From NCBI GenBank assembly GCA_936432065.2, contig OW386292.2, forward strand, positions 124,617,639 through 124,681,638: DNA of 64,000 bases, in the 5' to 3' direction. Source of the stretch: Rutpela maculata. Its lineage: Eukaryota; Arthropoda; Insecta; Coleoptera; Cerambycidae. The notes below the pieces were generated by a model that made no database searches, was not told the origin of the DNA, and worked only from the letters and a program-made list of their open reading frames with translations. Positions 10,275-20,780 of this stretch are shown one piece after another; the first letter of the stretch is position 1; each line of letters starts with the position of its first letter. The position numbers and the translations under genes are program-made.

Positions 10275-11981
10275 GAATGGAAACTGGGGTCCTTTAAGTT
10301 GGAGGTCAGCTTTCATTGATTCCATCGGTATGTTGACTTCTTCTTTATCTTTGTTGTATGAGACGTTTGTGGACTTGGGTGTCTTCTTGATGAAAAAATT
10401 AAGTTTTGGAAAGGATTGTTTCCGTTTCCAACAGAAGTAAAGGATAATTATGAGAATGAGTATGACGATAAGTAGAATAATCCATAGATTATCATATATT
10501 GGAGAGGTAGAAAAGTTTTTGACATGTACAGGTTTGAGATGTGCGATGTCATGTTGTATTGAATGTAAGTCTTTAAGAGAAAAACTGGATATTTCTTTAA
10601 AAGAAAATGTTTCCATTGAAATGTTAGGTAGCAAATATGAGGTACTCGTGTAGAGTGGAGGTTCATATGCATAAGATTGATTATTTAGATAAAATTCACA
10701 ATGTGGTCCCAAGGTGATTTTGGTGTTGTAAATTATTGTTTTATAGGAAATAGTTTTTGGATGACATGTATATTCGAAGGTTGTGATATCGTCAATCATG
10801 ATAATATAATCAGTAGGTGCAATGTGTTCCACATGGGGTGTTTTCATATGTATCGTTGTGAGTTTACAAACATCTTTTGCCTCTTTTCTTCTGCGAAGTA
10901 ATTCTACGAAGCATTCCTTGGTATTTTGTAAATGATCTTCAATGAAGTAGGTATCTTCTAATCTTGTTGGTTCAGTAGCACTCCATTGGTAGTTGTCAGT
11001 AGAGTCAACTAGTAAGTAGGGTTTGGGTGGAATAATGGTTAAATTATTAATTGGTACAGGAATTACCTCGAAAAGCGAAATTGAAGTTTTCGTCGTCAAT
11101 ATAGGTACAAAGAGCATTACATAAATTACATAATCATACTATTGAAAGAAAGGTTTTATAGCTTGAAAATATGAATATGGCTGTTTAAATTTTAGCAAGT
11201 GTTCAGGTGAATATATTAAACGTAAATTAATCATAATTGTCTGCATATCTCTATCTGTTAGGAGAAAAGGATAGACTGTATCTAATTTTAAGAAAGTTAT
11301 TGTTTGTTCAATTTGCTGAAAGTAGTACAACAAAAGTTGAAATTGGTTTATCACAACTTGTCTTTGTTCATTTGTATTGTAATTAATCATCAAATATTTA
11401 ACATTTTCATTAAGTTTTTGTTGATTGGATTTAACTTTTTCCATTAGTTCATTTGTTTTATTGGCAAAAGTTGAAAATAGTGAAGTTCTAAGATTAAGTT
11501 CTGTTGCAAGTGTTTTTTCATTTGACATTAAAGTGTTAAGTTTGGATTCAAAATTAGCAATATCTTCTTCAGTTGCTACTCCGAATAAAGCTTTGTCTAT
11601 TTTTCCAACAAAATTCATTGCGCCTCTTTTAACTCTTTTTACTCTATTTAGTCGCCTGGGAATTACTTTATGAAATTCATTAGTAACTATTTTTTCTAAA
11701 GTTTCAGCTTGATTAAGAAGTGCATAATTAATTTTATCTTTATTCTTTTTGGTGTCTATTTCATAGCTTTTATTTAAGTGAAAGATTGTATTGTAGTAAG
11801 CGTCTACGAGTGGTTTTATATCTAATTCATGTATGAATTGATGGTAATGGCTAATTAGACGAACGTCAAAGCCTAAATTTTGAAAGACTACCGGGTGTTG
11901 TACGGGGTCGAAAGTTATATCTGACTGTACTAGATTGGTCAATGTTTGGAGTATGAGTAGCAGAATGAGTAGTTGTGTCAT
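10272..11981 (-). pseudogene. env: E2 env, one nonsense codon
   Basis: Envelope protein of the insect errantivirus type (baculovirus F-like family). From the ATG at 11981 it shows a hydrophobic signal peptide, a furin-type site RVKRVKR followed by GAMNFVGKIDKALFG (fusion-peptide region), helical and cysteine-containing ectodomain, a transmembrane segment near 10440-10500 and a basic tail. An in-frame TAG at 11139-11141 divides it into 280 and 281 codon parts; E1 and E3 do not share this stop. It overlaps the 3' end of pol by about 115 nt. In this family env is normally made from a spliced mRNA. Confidence 0.92.
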
Positions 11982-14900
11982 CGTTATGTTCCTGTAACAA
12001 AGGTTCAGAGTTAGTAGTAATTAGTCGTTGTTTTTGGACTTGATTTTTATGTCGCACTCCTGAAGTTGTTGCAATAGCAATATCATTATCGTGTAGTACG
12101 GTCGCTTTTTTAAATTTTGGTAAATGTTTTGCAACACGTTTACCAGTTTTAATGTAAATTGTGTCATTGGGTTGTATTGGAATTGGGTCTGATAATTTTT
12201 TGTTTCTTTCGTGAATAACTTCGTCTTTTTTATTTTCTATTCTTTTTTTAGTGATTTCATTTATCTTTTCTAAATTCTTTCTGTGGTTGTCAATGTATTG
12301 AGAAACAATAATTGGAGGAGATAGATCAAAAGGATTTGTTCTTGGTCCATGTATTATTTCAAATGGTGTCATTTGTGTTACGGAATGAATTGAGTTGTTG
12401 TATTGCATAACTGCTAGTATTATTAAGTATTTTATTGGTTTTTGTTGTTCTGTTCTAAGACATCGTATAGAGTCTGCTATAGTTGAATGAAATCTTTCTA
12501 CTGGTGAATTTGAATTGGAATGATGTGGCGTTGTGTAATGTAATGCAATGTGGTGTAATAAACAAAAATCTGTTATCAATTGATTTTTGAATTCGGTGCC
12601 ATTATCTGCAATTATTTTGTTGGGTATTCCCATATGTGAAAAGAAATGGAGAAGATTTTCCATGATACATATGCTATTTTTATGTTCTAAGTGATAAGCT
12701 TGACCATATTTTGAAAATGGATCAAAAATTGTTAGAAAGTCTTCCTGACTAATGTGAAAAACATCGATATGAATTTTTTCAAAAGGTTTGTCGGGTGTTT
12801 CGGTTAATCTTAATTTAATTTTTTGAGGACTTCTATCATATTTAGAAGTAAGACATGTTTGACAAGAGTTTATGTAATTAGTCACGTCTTTTTGTATATT
12901 TGGCCAATAGTATGTTTTCTGTCTAGATTTTGTAGTTTCTTTAATTCCACGGTGACAAGTTTTACTTTGATGATGATAAGCAATAATTTGATGTTGTTCT
13001 TCTGGTGTTTGGATGTCTTGTAATAAAATATTTGAGATTAGTATTTTTGTTGAATTGTGGTATAATAATGATGTTCGTAATATTCTGTTTATTTTTCTTT
13101 CTAATGCAGGTGTTCCAAATTTAAAACAAGTGTTTCCATCTATAGAGATGAATTGCTTGAGAAAATGTAATGTTTTAATATCATCTAAGTTCGCTCTGAG
13201 AGTTATTGTATGTCGAATGTTTTTAAAAATAGTTGTTGAATTACAAATTTCACTTGGAGTGTGATTGGATTCCGTTATTACTATTTGGTTTTTGTATGCG
13301 TTTACAGGTTGTTCCGTGTATGGCATTGTGAATACCGGATCCTCTTGGGCTGTGTGTTGCGTTTGATCATTTATATCCATCATTTCTTCCAATAGTTGTG
13401 GTTCTGGTTGTGTATCTTCTGCGAGTATTCTTGCAATTACTTCTTCAAGTTCGTCATCTACTTGAGGTTGAGTAGTAATGTTGTCTGTATTGTCAGTTGT
13501 CTCATTGGTATTGCATTCTTCAATTTTAATTCGGCTTAATGCGTCTGCTACTTTGTTATGTGAGCCTGGCTTATATTTTATGATATAGTCATATTCCTCT
13601 AATTTTAATTTCCAACGAACTAATTTTGAGTTGGGATCTTTCAAAGAAAATAACCACTGTAACGGTCTGTGGTCTGTATGAATTATAAATTTGTTTCCAT
13701 ATAAGTATGGTCTGAATTGCTTTACTGACCATGCGATCGATAAAAGTTCTTTTTCAATCGTAGAGTAGTTAATTTCAGCGTCATTTAATGTTCTCGATGC
13801 GAAGGAAATTGGTTTTCCATTTTGACTGAGAAATGATCCAATGGCAAAGTTGGATGCATCAGTAGTTAATTCAAATGATTTGGAAAAGTCTGGGTATGCC
13901 AGTATAGGACTGTTGGTTAATAGTTGTTTACATGTTTCAAAGCAATTTATGTAATCTTTAGTAAGGAGAATTTTTGCATTTTTCTTTAGACATTGTGTTA
14001 ATGGTTTAGTTATTTTTGCGAAATTATTAATGAATTTTCTATAATAACCAAGTAATCCAAGAAATGCTTTGATTTCTTTTGGTGTTTTTGGAATAGGATA
14101 TTTTTCTATTGCTTTTATTTTTTCTGGGTTTGGTTTAATACCGTTTTTTGTGAGTATATATCCTAGAAAAGAAACCTCTTTACATAAAAATTCTGATTTA
14201 TCCAATTGTATTTTTAAACGATTTTTCCTGAATGTTTCAAAAACAAGTTTTAAATTTTTAATGTGTTCTTCTAATCCGTTAGAAAATACGATTACATCGT
14301 CCATATATATGAGACATATTTTATTTTGTAAGTCTTTAAGGACATTGTCCATGCATCTTTGAAATGTTGCTGGTGCATTTTTGAGACCAAATGGCATTCG
14401 AATATATTCGTAATGTCCATTTTCAACTGAAAACGCAGTTTTCTGTGTAGAATTAGGGTGCATTTCTATTTGGTGAAATCCAGATGCTAAGTCGATAGTT
14501 GTGAAATATGAACATCTACCTAGTTTGTCTAAAATTTCAGTGATATTGGGAATTGGATATTTATCTTCTATAGTTTTTTCGTTTAGTTTTCTATAATCTA
14601 TCACCAATCGCCATTTTTTCTTGCCACTAGCATCAGCCTTTTTTGGAACTATCCAAATTGGTGAAGAATAAGGACTTTGAGATGGTCGAATGATATTATT
14701 TCCAAGCATTTCTTTGATCTGTTTCTGTACTTCTTCCTTGTGGATGTAAGGATAACGGTAGCTTTTGGTATAAACTGGTGATTCGTCTTTAGTTTTTATT
14801 TCATGCTTAACAGAATTTGTAAATGTTAATTTATCCTCCGGTTTTTGGAATATGTCACTGTATTGTTTACAAAGATTTATCAATTTCTTTTTTTCTTCGT

Positions 14901-15660
14901 CATTAAGATGTTTTGTTCTTAGTAATGTTTCTATGTCAGATTTATGCATATTTTGTGAAGGTGTTGTTATTGAATAGTTGTAAACGTCATACTTGTTTAA
15001 GTTAGTAAATTTAAGTTTGTTGTGATCAAAAGTTACTGGAAATGAATTGTAATTGTGGAGTTCAAAGGTTAAAGAATTATTTTGAACTGTAGTGATTGTA
15101 TCAGGAATAAAATATTGATCATTTGAAATTTCGGGAATGAAAAGATTAGTATTGTTTGGAAGTTTTGTAGGAGTTGAAATTCTTTTTATTTTATTACTTG
15201 GAATAATTGATTTTGGAAGTGTTTCTTTTTGATTACATTGGATATTGAAGTGAATTGGTAAACAGCATTGAGAATTATAAAGAATATTTGAATTGAAAGA
15301 TATATGCAAATTTAACTTTTTCAAATCTTCAAATCCTAGAGCTCCATCGAAATAATCATGAAAATCGAATAATATAATATCTAGAAAGTGTTCCGAATTA
15401 AATTCTGGAAAGGCTGGAACATGAGCTTGTTTATTGACATTTACTTCTCCTGTACTTGTTTTAAGTTTACATGGGTTATGGATGATAAATTGTTGACAAT
15501 ATTTTTCAACAATTGATGGTTTAATTATAGTTTTCGTACTTCCGGTATCTATAAGTAGTTTAATTGGGGGGTATTTTAACTGAATATATGGTAATGGTGA
15601 TGTTGTTGTAACGTTGTAGCATTCTGTTATGTTGGTGAGTTGTCTGGGGATTCCTCTATA
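11866..15660 (-). CDS. pol: E2 Pol polyprotein (protease, RT, RNase H, integrase)
   Basis: One open frame of about 1,260 codons in the -1 frame relative to gag. Order: aspartic protease with DTGS near 15550; reverse transcriptase about 14780-14150 with catalytic YMDD near 14300; RNase H about 13900-13570 (TTDAS, EKELL, HTDHRPLQW); integrase zinc domain HHCC about 12990-12850 (HRG...CQTCL); DDE core with IHIDVF near 12775, ADNGTEF near 12600 and ERFHS near 12505. No ATG fits the start, so it is probably made as a Gag-Pol fusion by frameshifting. The first ATG-like start further downstream would omit the protease. All catalytic residues seen are intact. Confidence 0.95.
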   Translation of the reverse strand, partial: YRGIPRQLTNITECYNVTTTSPLPYIQLKYPPIKLLIDTGSTKTIIKPSIVEKYCQQFIIHNPCKLKTSTGEVNVNKQAHVPAFPEFNSEHFLDIILFDFHDYFDGALGFEDLKKLNLHISFNSNILYNSQCCLPIHFNIQCNQKETLPKSIIPSNKIKRISTPTKLPNNTNLFIPEISNDQYFIPDTITTVQNNSLTFELHNYNSFPVTFDHNKLKFTNLNKYDVYNYSITTPSQNMHKSDIETLLRTKHLNDEEKKKLINLCKQYSDIFQKPEDKLTFTNSVKHEIKTKDESPVYTKSYRYPYIHKEEVQKQIKEMLGNNIIRPSQSPYSSPIWIVPKKADASGKKKWRLVIDYRKLNEKTIEDKYPIPNITEILDKLGRCSYFTTIDLASGFHQIEMHPNSTQKTAFSVENGHYEYIRMPFGLKNAPATFQRCMDNVLKDLQNKICLIYMDDVIVFSNGLEEHIKNLKLVFETFRKNRLKIQLDKSEFLCKEVSFLGYILTKNGIKPNPEKIKAIEKYPIPKTPKEIKAFLGLLGYYRKFINNFAKITKPLTQCLKKNAKILLTKDYINCFETCKQLLTNSPILAYPDFSKSFELTTDASNFAIGSFLSQNGKPISFASRTLNDAEINYSTIEKELLSIAWSVKQFRPYLYGNKFIIHTDHRPLQWLFSLKDPNSKLVRWKLKLEEYDYIIKYKPGSHNKVADALSRIKIEECNTNETTDNTDNITTQPQVDDELEEVIARILAEDTQPEPQLLEEMMDINDQTQHTAQEDPVFTMPYTEQPVNAYKNQIVITESNHTPSEICNSTTIFKNIRHTITLRANLDDIKTLHFLKQFISIDGNTCFKFGTPALERKINRILRTSLLYHNSTKILISNILLQDIQTPEEQHQIIAYHHQSKTCHRGIKETTKSRQKTYYWPNIQKDVTNYINSCQTCLTSKYDRSPQKIKLRLTETPDKPFEKIHIDVFHISQEDFLTIFDPFSKYGQAYHLEHKNSICIMENLLHFFSHMGIPNKIIADNGTEFKNQLITDFCLLHHIALHYTTPHHSNSNSPVERFHSTIADSIRCLRTEQQKPIKYLIILAVMQYNNSIHSVTQMTPFEIIHGPRTNPFDLSPPIIVSQYIDNHRKNLEKINEITKKRIENKKDEVIHERNKKLSDPIPIQPNDTIYIKTGKRVAKHLPKFKKATVLHDNDIAIATTSGVRHKNQVQKQRLITTNSEPLLQEHNDDTTTHSATHTPNIDQSSTVRYNFRPRTTPGSLSKFRL

Positions 15661-16805
15661 AAATTTAAATTGTTATTGACATTTTCATTTTGTTGTGCTT
15701 GAAGGATTTCTTCGTCCCAGTCTTCTAAACCTTCGTTGTATTCTTCATTAATAAATCTATTTTCCTCTGCAATGGCTGGATCGATTTCTTCTTCCCAGTC
15801 TTCTTCTATATTCAACTGTTGTGGTGGTCCTTGCTGCAGGTCCATTCTTGCAAATTCTTGGAATGTTTCTTCTAATTGTGTAGGAATTTGTTCTCCTCGT
15901 TGGTCATAATATATGCAATATTGTGGTGTAACATCAGTTTGAACGTGATGTAGTTCTTGTTGTCGTCTGTTGAAGGGTCGATTTACTGTGGAAGTAACCA
16001 TAGGTGTTGGTCTAAAGTTTCTTGATTGCAATGTTTTATTTATCGTTGAGGTATCCATAGGTATTTGGTAATTAGTATTAATGTTTTTTGGTGCCCAAAC
16101 ATTATTACTTGGTTGTTGTTGGTTATTAGTATTAGGTTGTTTGATGAATTGTTTTGGTTGCATCTGTTTATATTGTATTGGGATATATATGTTATTGGAT
16201 GAATTTACGGTTGTCGTATACTTATTAAATTGTTCTTCCCTTGTAACAATTTTAATTGCTTCATTCAATTTAGAAATATCTTTTGTTCTAATCATTTGTT
16301 TTAAATTAAATGGTAAATTTCTAACATATGTGTCTAATGCTAGTCTTTGAAATACTGTGTTCATCGCGTTTTTAACTTCTTCACTGTCATTAGATTGTTC
16401 AAGTTTGCAAATCAATAAGGATTCGTAATCTTGAATTTTGTTGCCAAAAGAGAAAATTGTGTCTTTTTTAGGATTAAATTTTAAATGTATTAATTCCGTT
16501 TGAAGGGTTGGCAAATCCCTCGCGTCGCCAAATGTGTCAATTAAAATTTGTTTTATTGTTGCCCAATCTTTTGCATCTCGTCGAGCTGAAACGTTAGTTT
16601 GTGCTTGTCCATACAGTTTGTTACGTATGGCTCTTAATACAAATTTATTTTGGACCTCATTGGTTCCCGTGCCATATGTAGCTTGTAATTCGTCACATGA
16701 CGAAATAAAGTCTGTCAAGAGTGATGCTCTGCCATCAAATCTAGGGATGACATCAATGTGCATTTTGAAATATTGAAAGTTGATAGCGACATTTGCGTCA
16801 GCCAT
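15627..16805 (-). CDS. gag: E2 Gag
   Basis: 392 codons from ATG at 16805 to TAA at 15627. The N-terminal half has the hydrophobic-helical character of Gypsy capsids; the middle is rich in N, Q, T and P; the C-terminus is acidic. No CCHC zinc knuckle is present, as is usual in errantiviruses. The homologous start in E1 (25446) is the same. The pol frame overlaps the last codons. Confidence 0.92.
   Translation of the reverse strand: MADANVAINFQYFKMHIDVIPRFDGRASLLTDFISSCDELQATYGTGTNEVQNKFVLRAIRNKLYGQAQTNVSARRDAKDWATIKQILIDTFGDARDLPTLQTELIHLKFNPKKDTIFSFGNKIQDYESLLICKLEQSNDSEEVKNAMNTVFQRLALDTYVRNLPFNLKQMIRTKDISKLNEAIKIVTREEQFNKYTTTVNSSNNIYIPIQYKQMQPKQFIKQPNTNNQQQPSNNVWAPKNINTNYQIPMDTSTINKTLQSRNFRPTPMVTSTVNRPFNRRQQELHHVQTDVTPQYCIYYDQRGEQIPTQLEETFQEFARMDLQQGPPQQLNIEEDWEEEIDPAIAEENRFINEEYNEGLEDWDEEILQAQQNENVNNNLNFIEESPDNSPT
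15660..15666 (-). promoter_or_regulatory. Candidate -1 frameshift heptamer, gag to pol
   Basis: In the gag frame the codons TTA AAT TTT ATA contain A-AAT-TTT, fitting X-XXY-YYZ. It lies inside the short gag/pol overlap, after the last stop in the pol frame and about a dozen codons before the gag stop. Position and sequence suit -1 slippage; no downstream structure was checked. Confidence 0.45.
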
Positions 16806-16835
16806 TTTGTTTCGAAAATATGAAAGTTATCTTTT

Positions 16836-17047
16836 ACAGTCGAAAAGTAATAACAAATTCAATTTTTGTTCTTAACTACTGATTAAACTTGATGAACAGT
16901 CAAGTTTTAATCGAAATTCTGATATACAGTCAAAATTTCCGAAAAAGTCTAATTATGATTGTTATTTTGATAAACAGTCAATAATAATCAATCTCGAATT
17001 ACAGTAATTCCGAAATTATCTATGAGTAATTATTCTGATAAACAGTC
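16836..17047 (-). promoter_or_regulatory. Repeated GACTGTTTATCA motifs in the E2 leader
   Basis: ACAGTC (minus GACTGT) occurs at 16836, 16896, 16926, 16974 and 17042, most in the longer form GATAAACAGTCAA. E1 keeps the same series (about 25478-25695). A clustered motif array between PBS and gag is where the Drosophila gypsy insulator lies, but the motif differs from the Su(Hw) site. Protein binding is inference. Confidence 0.5.
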
Positions 17048-17293
17048 AAAACGTTACTCGCGAATTGAAATATTTCCTGGAATTCCACACCAATCAATTA
17101 AAAAAACCAAAAGGAAAGGTAAAATAGGAACTTACTAGTTTTTCCTGAAGTATTGTAGGCTTCTTGTTCAATCCTTGGACTACTGGGACCAATCGACAAA
17201 TTATACCAATCCACAAATCTCTTGTCCGCAGAAATTCTCCTGGAAAATTCTCCTGGTCGAGTCTTCTAGTGAACAGTACCAAACTTCATAAAA

Positions 17294-17310
17294 GAGTACC
17301 GACTGCGCCA
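17294..17310 (-). other. Primer-binding site of E2
   Basis: Minus-strand TGGCGCAGTCGGTACTC starts at the inner edge of the 5' LTR, as expected for a tRNA 3' end ...GCGCCA. The same start TGGCGCAGTCGGTA is found in E1, E4 and the unrelated GB. I recall the Drosophila 17.6/297 group as tRNA-Ser primed with a similar site; identity of the tRNA was not checked. Confidence 0.75.
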
Positions 17311-17612
17311 ATTATGCTGGGTCGTGGGAGCCAAACACAATAAATTTATTTGAGAGCTTTTATTAAACTAGCTAGTCACAATTACTTTACTTTCTATTGA
17401 TGTATTCAATTTGGTGATTGATGTAGAACTGGTTTACAATCGAAAGTTAATTAGTATTTATACTATCTGCTTATCATTAATGATGTCAGGGGATGTTTAT
17501 TATTATTTTGATAACAAGGTTAATGATATTTGTAACATTATAATGTTATGCATAATATGAACAATGAGAATTAAAAAAATGAAAGTAGGTCGTAAAGGTT
17601 AGGTGTATAACT
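17310..17612 (-). repeat. E2 5' LTR
   Basis: 303 bp, promoter-bearing copy in element orientation. The right target duplicate CAAG follows at 17613-17616. Confidence 0.95.
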
Positions 17613-18398
17613 CAAGTGTTCTGGTGAATATATTAAACGTAAATTAATCATAATTGTTTGCATATCTCGATCTGTTAAGAGGAAAGGATAGACTGTATCT
17701 AGTTTTAAGAAAGTTATTGTTTGTTCAATTTGCTGAAAGTAGTATAACAAAAGTTGAAATTGATTTATCACGACTTGTTGTTCATTTGTATTGTAATTAA
17801 TCATTAAATATTTAACATTCTCATTAAGTTTTTGTTGATTTGATAGTACTTTCTCCATTAATTCATTTGTTTTATTTGCAAAAGTTGTAAAGAGTGAAGT
17901 TCTAAGATTAAGTTCTGTTGCAAGTGTTTTTTCGTTTGACATCAAAGTGTTAAGTTTAGATTCAAAATTAGCAATGTCTTCTTCAGTTGCTACTCCGAAT
18001 AAAGCTTTTTCTATTTTTCCAACAAAACTAACTGCGCCTCTTTTAACTCGTTTTACTCTATTTAGTCGTCGGGGAATTACTTTATGAAATTCATTAGTTA
18101 CTATTTTTTCTAATGTTTCAGCTTGATTGAGAAGGGCATAATCAATTTTATCTTTATTCTTTTTAGTATCTATTTCATAACTTTTATTTAAGTGAAAGAT
18201 TGTATTATAATAAGCGTCTACGAGTGGTTTTATATCTAATTCGTGTATGAATTGATGGTAATGACTAACTAGACGAACGTCAGTTCCTAAACTTTGAAAG
18301 ACTACCGTGTGTTGTACGGGGTCGAAAGTTATATCTGACTGTACTAGATGGGTCAATGTTTGGAGTAAGAGTAGTAGGATGAATACTTGTGTCATCAT
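17613..18398 (-). pseudogene. env: E1 env, N-terminal part
   Basis: Begins at ATG 18398/18395 with a signal peptide (VFILLLLLQTLT), carries the furin-type site and fusion-peptide region (GAVSFVGKIEKALFG) and runs open until cut by E2 at the CAAG target. The downstream part is at 9034-9958. Confidence 0.9.
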
Positions 18399-19973
18399 TA
18401 CGTTCCTGTAACAAAGATCCAGAATTAATAGTAATTCTTCTTTGTTTTTTGACTTGATTTTTATGTCGCACTCCTGAAGTTGTTGCAACGGCAATATCTT
18501 TATCCTGTAACGCGGTCGTTTTTTTAAATTTAGGTAGGTGTTTTGCAACGCGTTTACCAGTTTTAATGTATATTGTATCATTGGGTTGAATTGGAGTAGG
18601 GTCTGTTAATTTTTTGTTTCTGTCATGAATAACTTCGTCCTTTTTATTTTCTATTCGTTTTTTAGTGATTTCATTTATCCTTTCTAAATTCTTTCTGTGG
18701 TTGTCGATGTATTGAGATATAATAATTTGAGGAGATAAATCAAAAGGATTTGTTCTCGGTCCGTGTATTATTTCAAATGGTGTCATTTGTGTTACGGAAT
18801 GAATTGAGTTGTTGTACTGCATAACTGCTAGTGTCATTAAGTATTTTATAGGTTTTTGTTGTTCTGTTCTAAGACAGCGTATGGAGTCTGCTATAGTCGA
18901 ATGAAATCTTTCCACCGGTGAGTTGGAGTTGGAATGATGTGGTGTTGTGTAATGTAAGGCAATGTTGTGTAATAAACAAAAATCTGTTATCAATTGATTT
19001 CTGAATTCGGTACCATTGTCTGCGATTATTTTATTAGGTATTCCCATATGTGAAAAGAAGTGGAGAAGATTTTCCATAATGCATATGCTATTTTTATGTT
19101 CTAAATAATAAGCTTGACCATATTTTGAAAATGGATCAAAAATTGTTAGAAAATCTTCTTGATTTATGTGAAAAACATCGATATGAATTTTTTCAAAAGG
19201 TTTATCGGGTGTTTCAGTCAGTCTTAATTTAATTTTTTGAGGGTTTCTGTCGTATTTGGAAGTAAGACATGTTTGACAAGAATTTATGTAATTAGTCACG
19301 TCTTTTTGTATATTTGGCCAATAGTATGTTTTCTGAATAGATTTTGTAGTTTCTTTAATTCCACGGTGACAAGTTTTACCTTGATGGTGATAAGCGATAA
19401 TTTGATGTTGTTCTTCTGGTGTTTGTATATCTTGTAATAAAATATTTGAGATTAGTATTTTTGTTGAATTGTGGTATAATAATGATGTTCGTAATATTCT
19501 GTTTATTTTTCTTTCTAATGCAGGTGTTCCAAATTTAAAACAAGTGTTTCCATCTATTGATATGAATTGTTTGAGAAAATTTAATGTTTTGATATCATCT
19601 AAGTTAGCTCTGAGAGTTATTGTATGTCGAATGTTTTTGAAAATAGTTGTTGAATTGCAAATTTCACTTGGAGTATGATTAGATTCCGTTATTATTATTT
19701 GGTTTTTATATACGTTTACAGGTTGTTCCGTATATGGCATTGTGAAAACTGGATCTTCTTGTGCTGCGTGTTGTGTTTGATCGTCTGTGTCTATCATCTC
19801 TTCTAATAGTTGTGGTTCTGGTTCTGTATCGTTTGCTAGAACATTCGCAATTATTTTGTCAAGTTCATCGTCTACCTGAGGTTGAGTGCTTATATTATCT
19901 GTATTGTCATTAATGTTAGTTGTGTCATTGGTATTGCATTCTTCAATTCTGATTCGACTTAATTCATCAGTTA
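18280..19973 (-). pseudogene. pol: E1 pol, integrase portion
   Basis: Open from the last codons of RNase H (ELSRIRIEECN) through the integrase zinc domain (HRG...CQTCL), DDE core (ADNGTEF, ERFHS) and C-terminus, about 560 codons. The integrase has no visible lesion. The upstream pol is missing: at about 19975 the sequence changes to the protease/pre-RT region in another frame, so RT and most of RNase H are deleted. The breakpoint lies at the RWK codons of RNase H. Confidence 0.92.
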
Positions 19974-20780
19974 TCTTATTTTAAATCGCTGTTTCCAACG
20001 ATGTTTAAAACTGTTTGTAAATGTCAATTTGTCTTCCGATTTTCGATTAATGTCATGGTTTTTACTACAAAGTTTGACTAGAGTGTTTGTTCTGGTGAGG
20101 GATTGGATGTTAATTTTATCAGAATGGGGTTTTTGTCTTTTAATTGAAATGTTGGGAGAATCAAATTGATTTAGATTTTTATGATCAAAGGAAAAGGTGT
20201 TATAATGATATAATTCGAATGATGGTATATTGTTAGGTACTGTATTAACCGTTTCTTGAATGGAGTAATTTTCATTTGAGAAGTCATGAATTAATGAATG
20301 AGAATTATTTGGCAAAGTTGGGGAAAAAACTTGTTGTATTTTGTTTTCTTGAACGGTTGACTTTGATTTTTTATTAGTGTTATCATTTTTAATTGTAATA
20401 AGTAAGGATGGTGTTTTAAAATTGATAGGTAGACAACAGTAATTATTAGAAAGTGTTTTATGTAAAAAAGAAATATTTAAATTAAGTTTTCTTAAATCTG
20501 CGAATCCTAAAGCTCCATCAAAGAATTCATGAAAGTCATATAAAATTACAGTCAATTTTTGTTCTGAGTTAAATTCAGGGAAGGCTGGAATTTCAGCTTG
20601 TTCGTTGACAATAACTTCACCTGTACTAGTCTTAAGACTTACGGGATTATAATAAATGAACTGGGGGCAATAAGTTTTAATAATAGAGGGTTTTATAAGG
20701 GTTTTTGTGCTTCCAGTGTCGATTAGAAGTTTAATAGGTGGGTGCTGTAATTGTATGTATGGTAGTGAGTTAGTAGTCAT
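19971..20780 (-). pseudogene. pol: E1 pol, protease and pre-RT portion
   Basis: Encodes the aspartic protease with LLIDTGSTKT near 20720, then a diverged linker, and ends shortly after LTFTNS, which in E2 precedes the RT by some 20 residues. The frame terminates at the RT deletion junction. Confidence 0.88.

Larger units (their letters stand above)
9960..17612 (-). mobile_element. Errantivirus-like Gypsy element E2, near-intact
   Basis: 7653 bp with 303-bp LTRs at 9960-10262 and 17310-17612 that differ at one position by eye (T/G within GATGTCATGGG), flanked by the 4-bp duplication CAAG. PBS, leader, gag, pol and env are in canonical order. Gag and pol are open; env has one nonsense codon. 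The family shows the Gypsy order protease, RT, RNase H, integrase, then env. Near-identical LTRs imply a recent insertion into E1's env. Confidence 0.96.

Noticed and set aside
12823..14362. Plus-strand frames opposite E2 pol
   Set aside because: Shadows of the pol gene; the same is true of plus-strand frames opposite E1, E3, GB and the LINE.
16836..17047. Su(Hw)-type gypsy insulator
   Set aside because: Position is right but the repeated word GACTGTTTATCA differs from the known Su(Hw) site; reported only as an unknown motif array.
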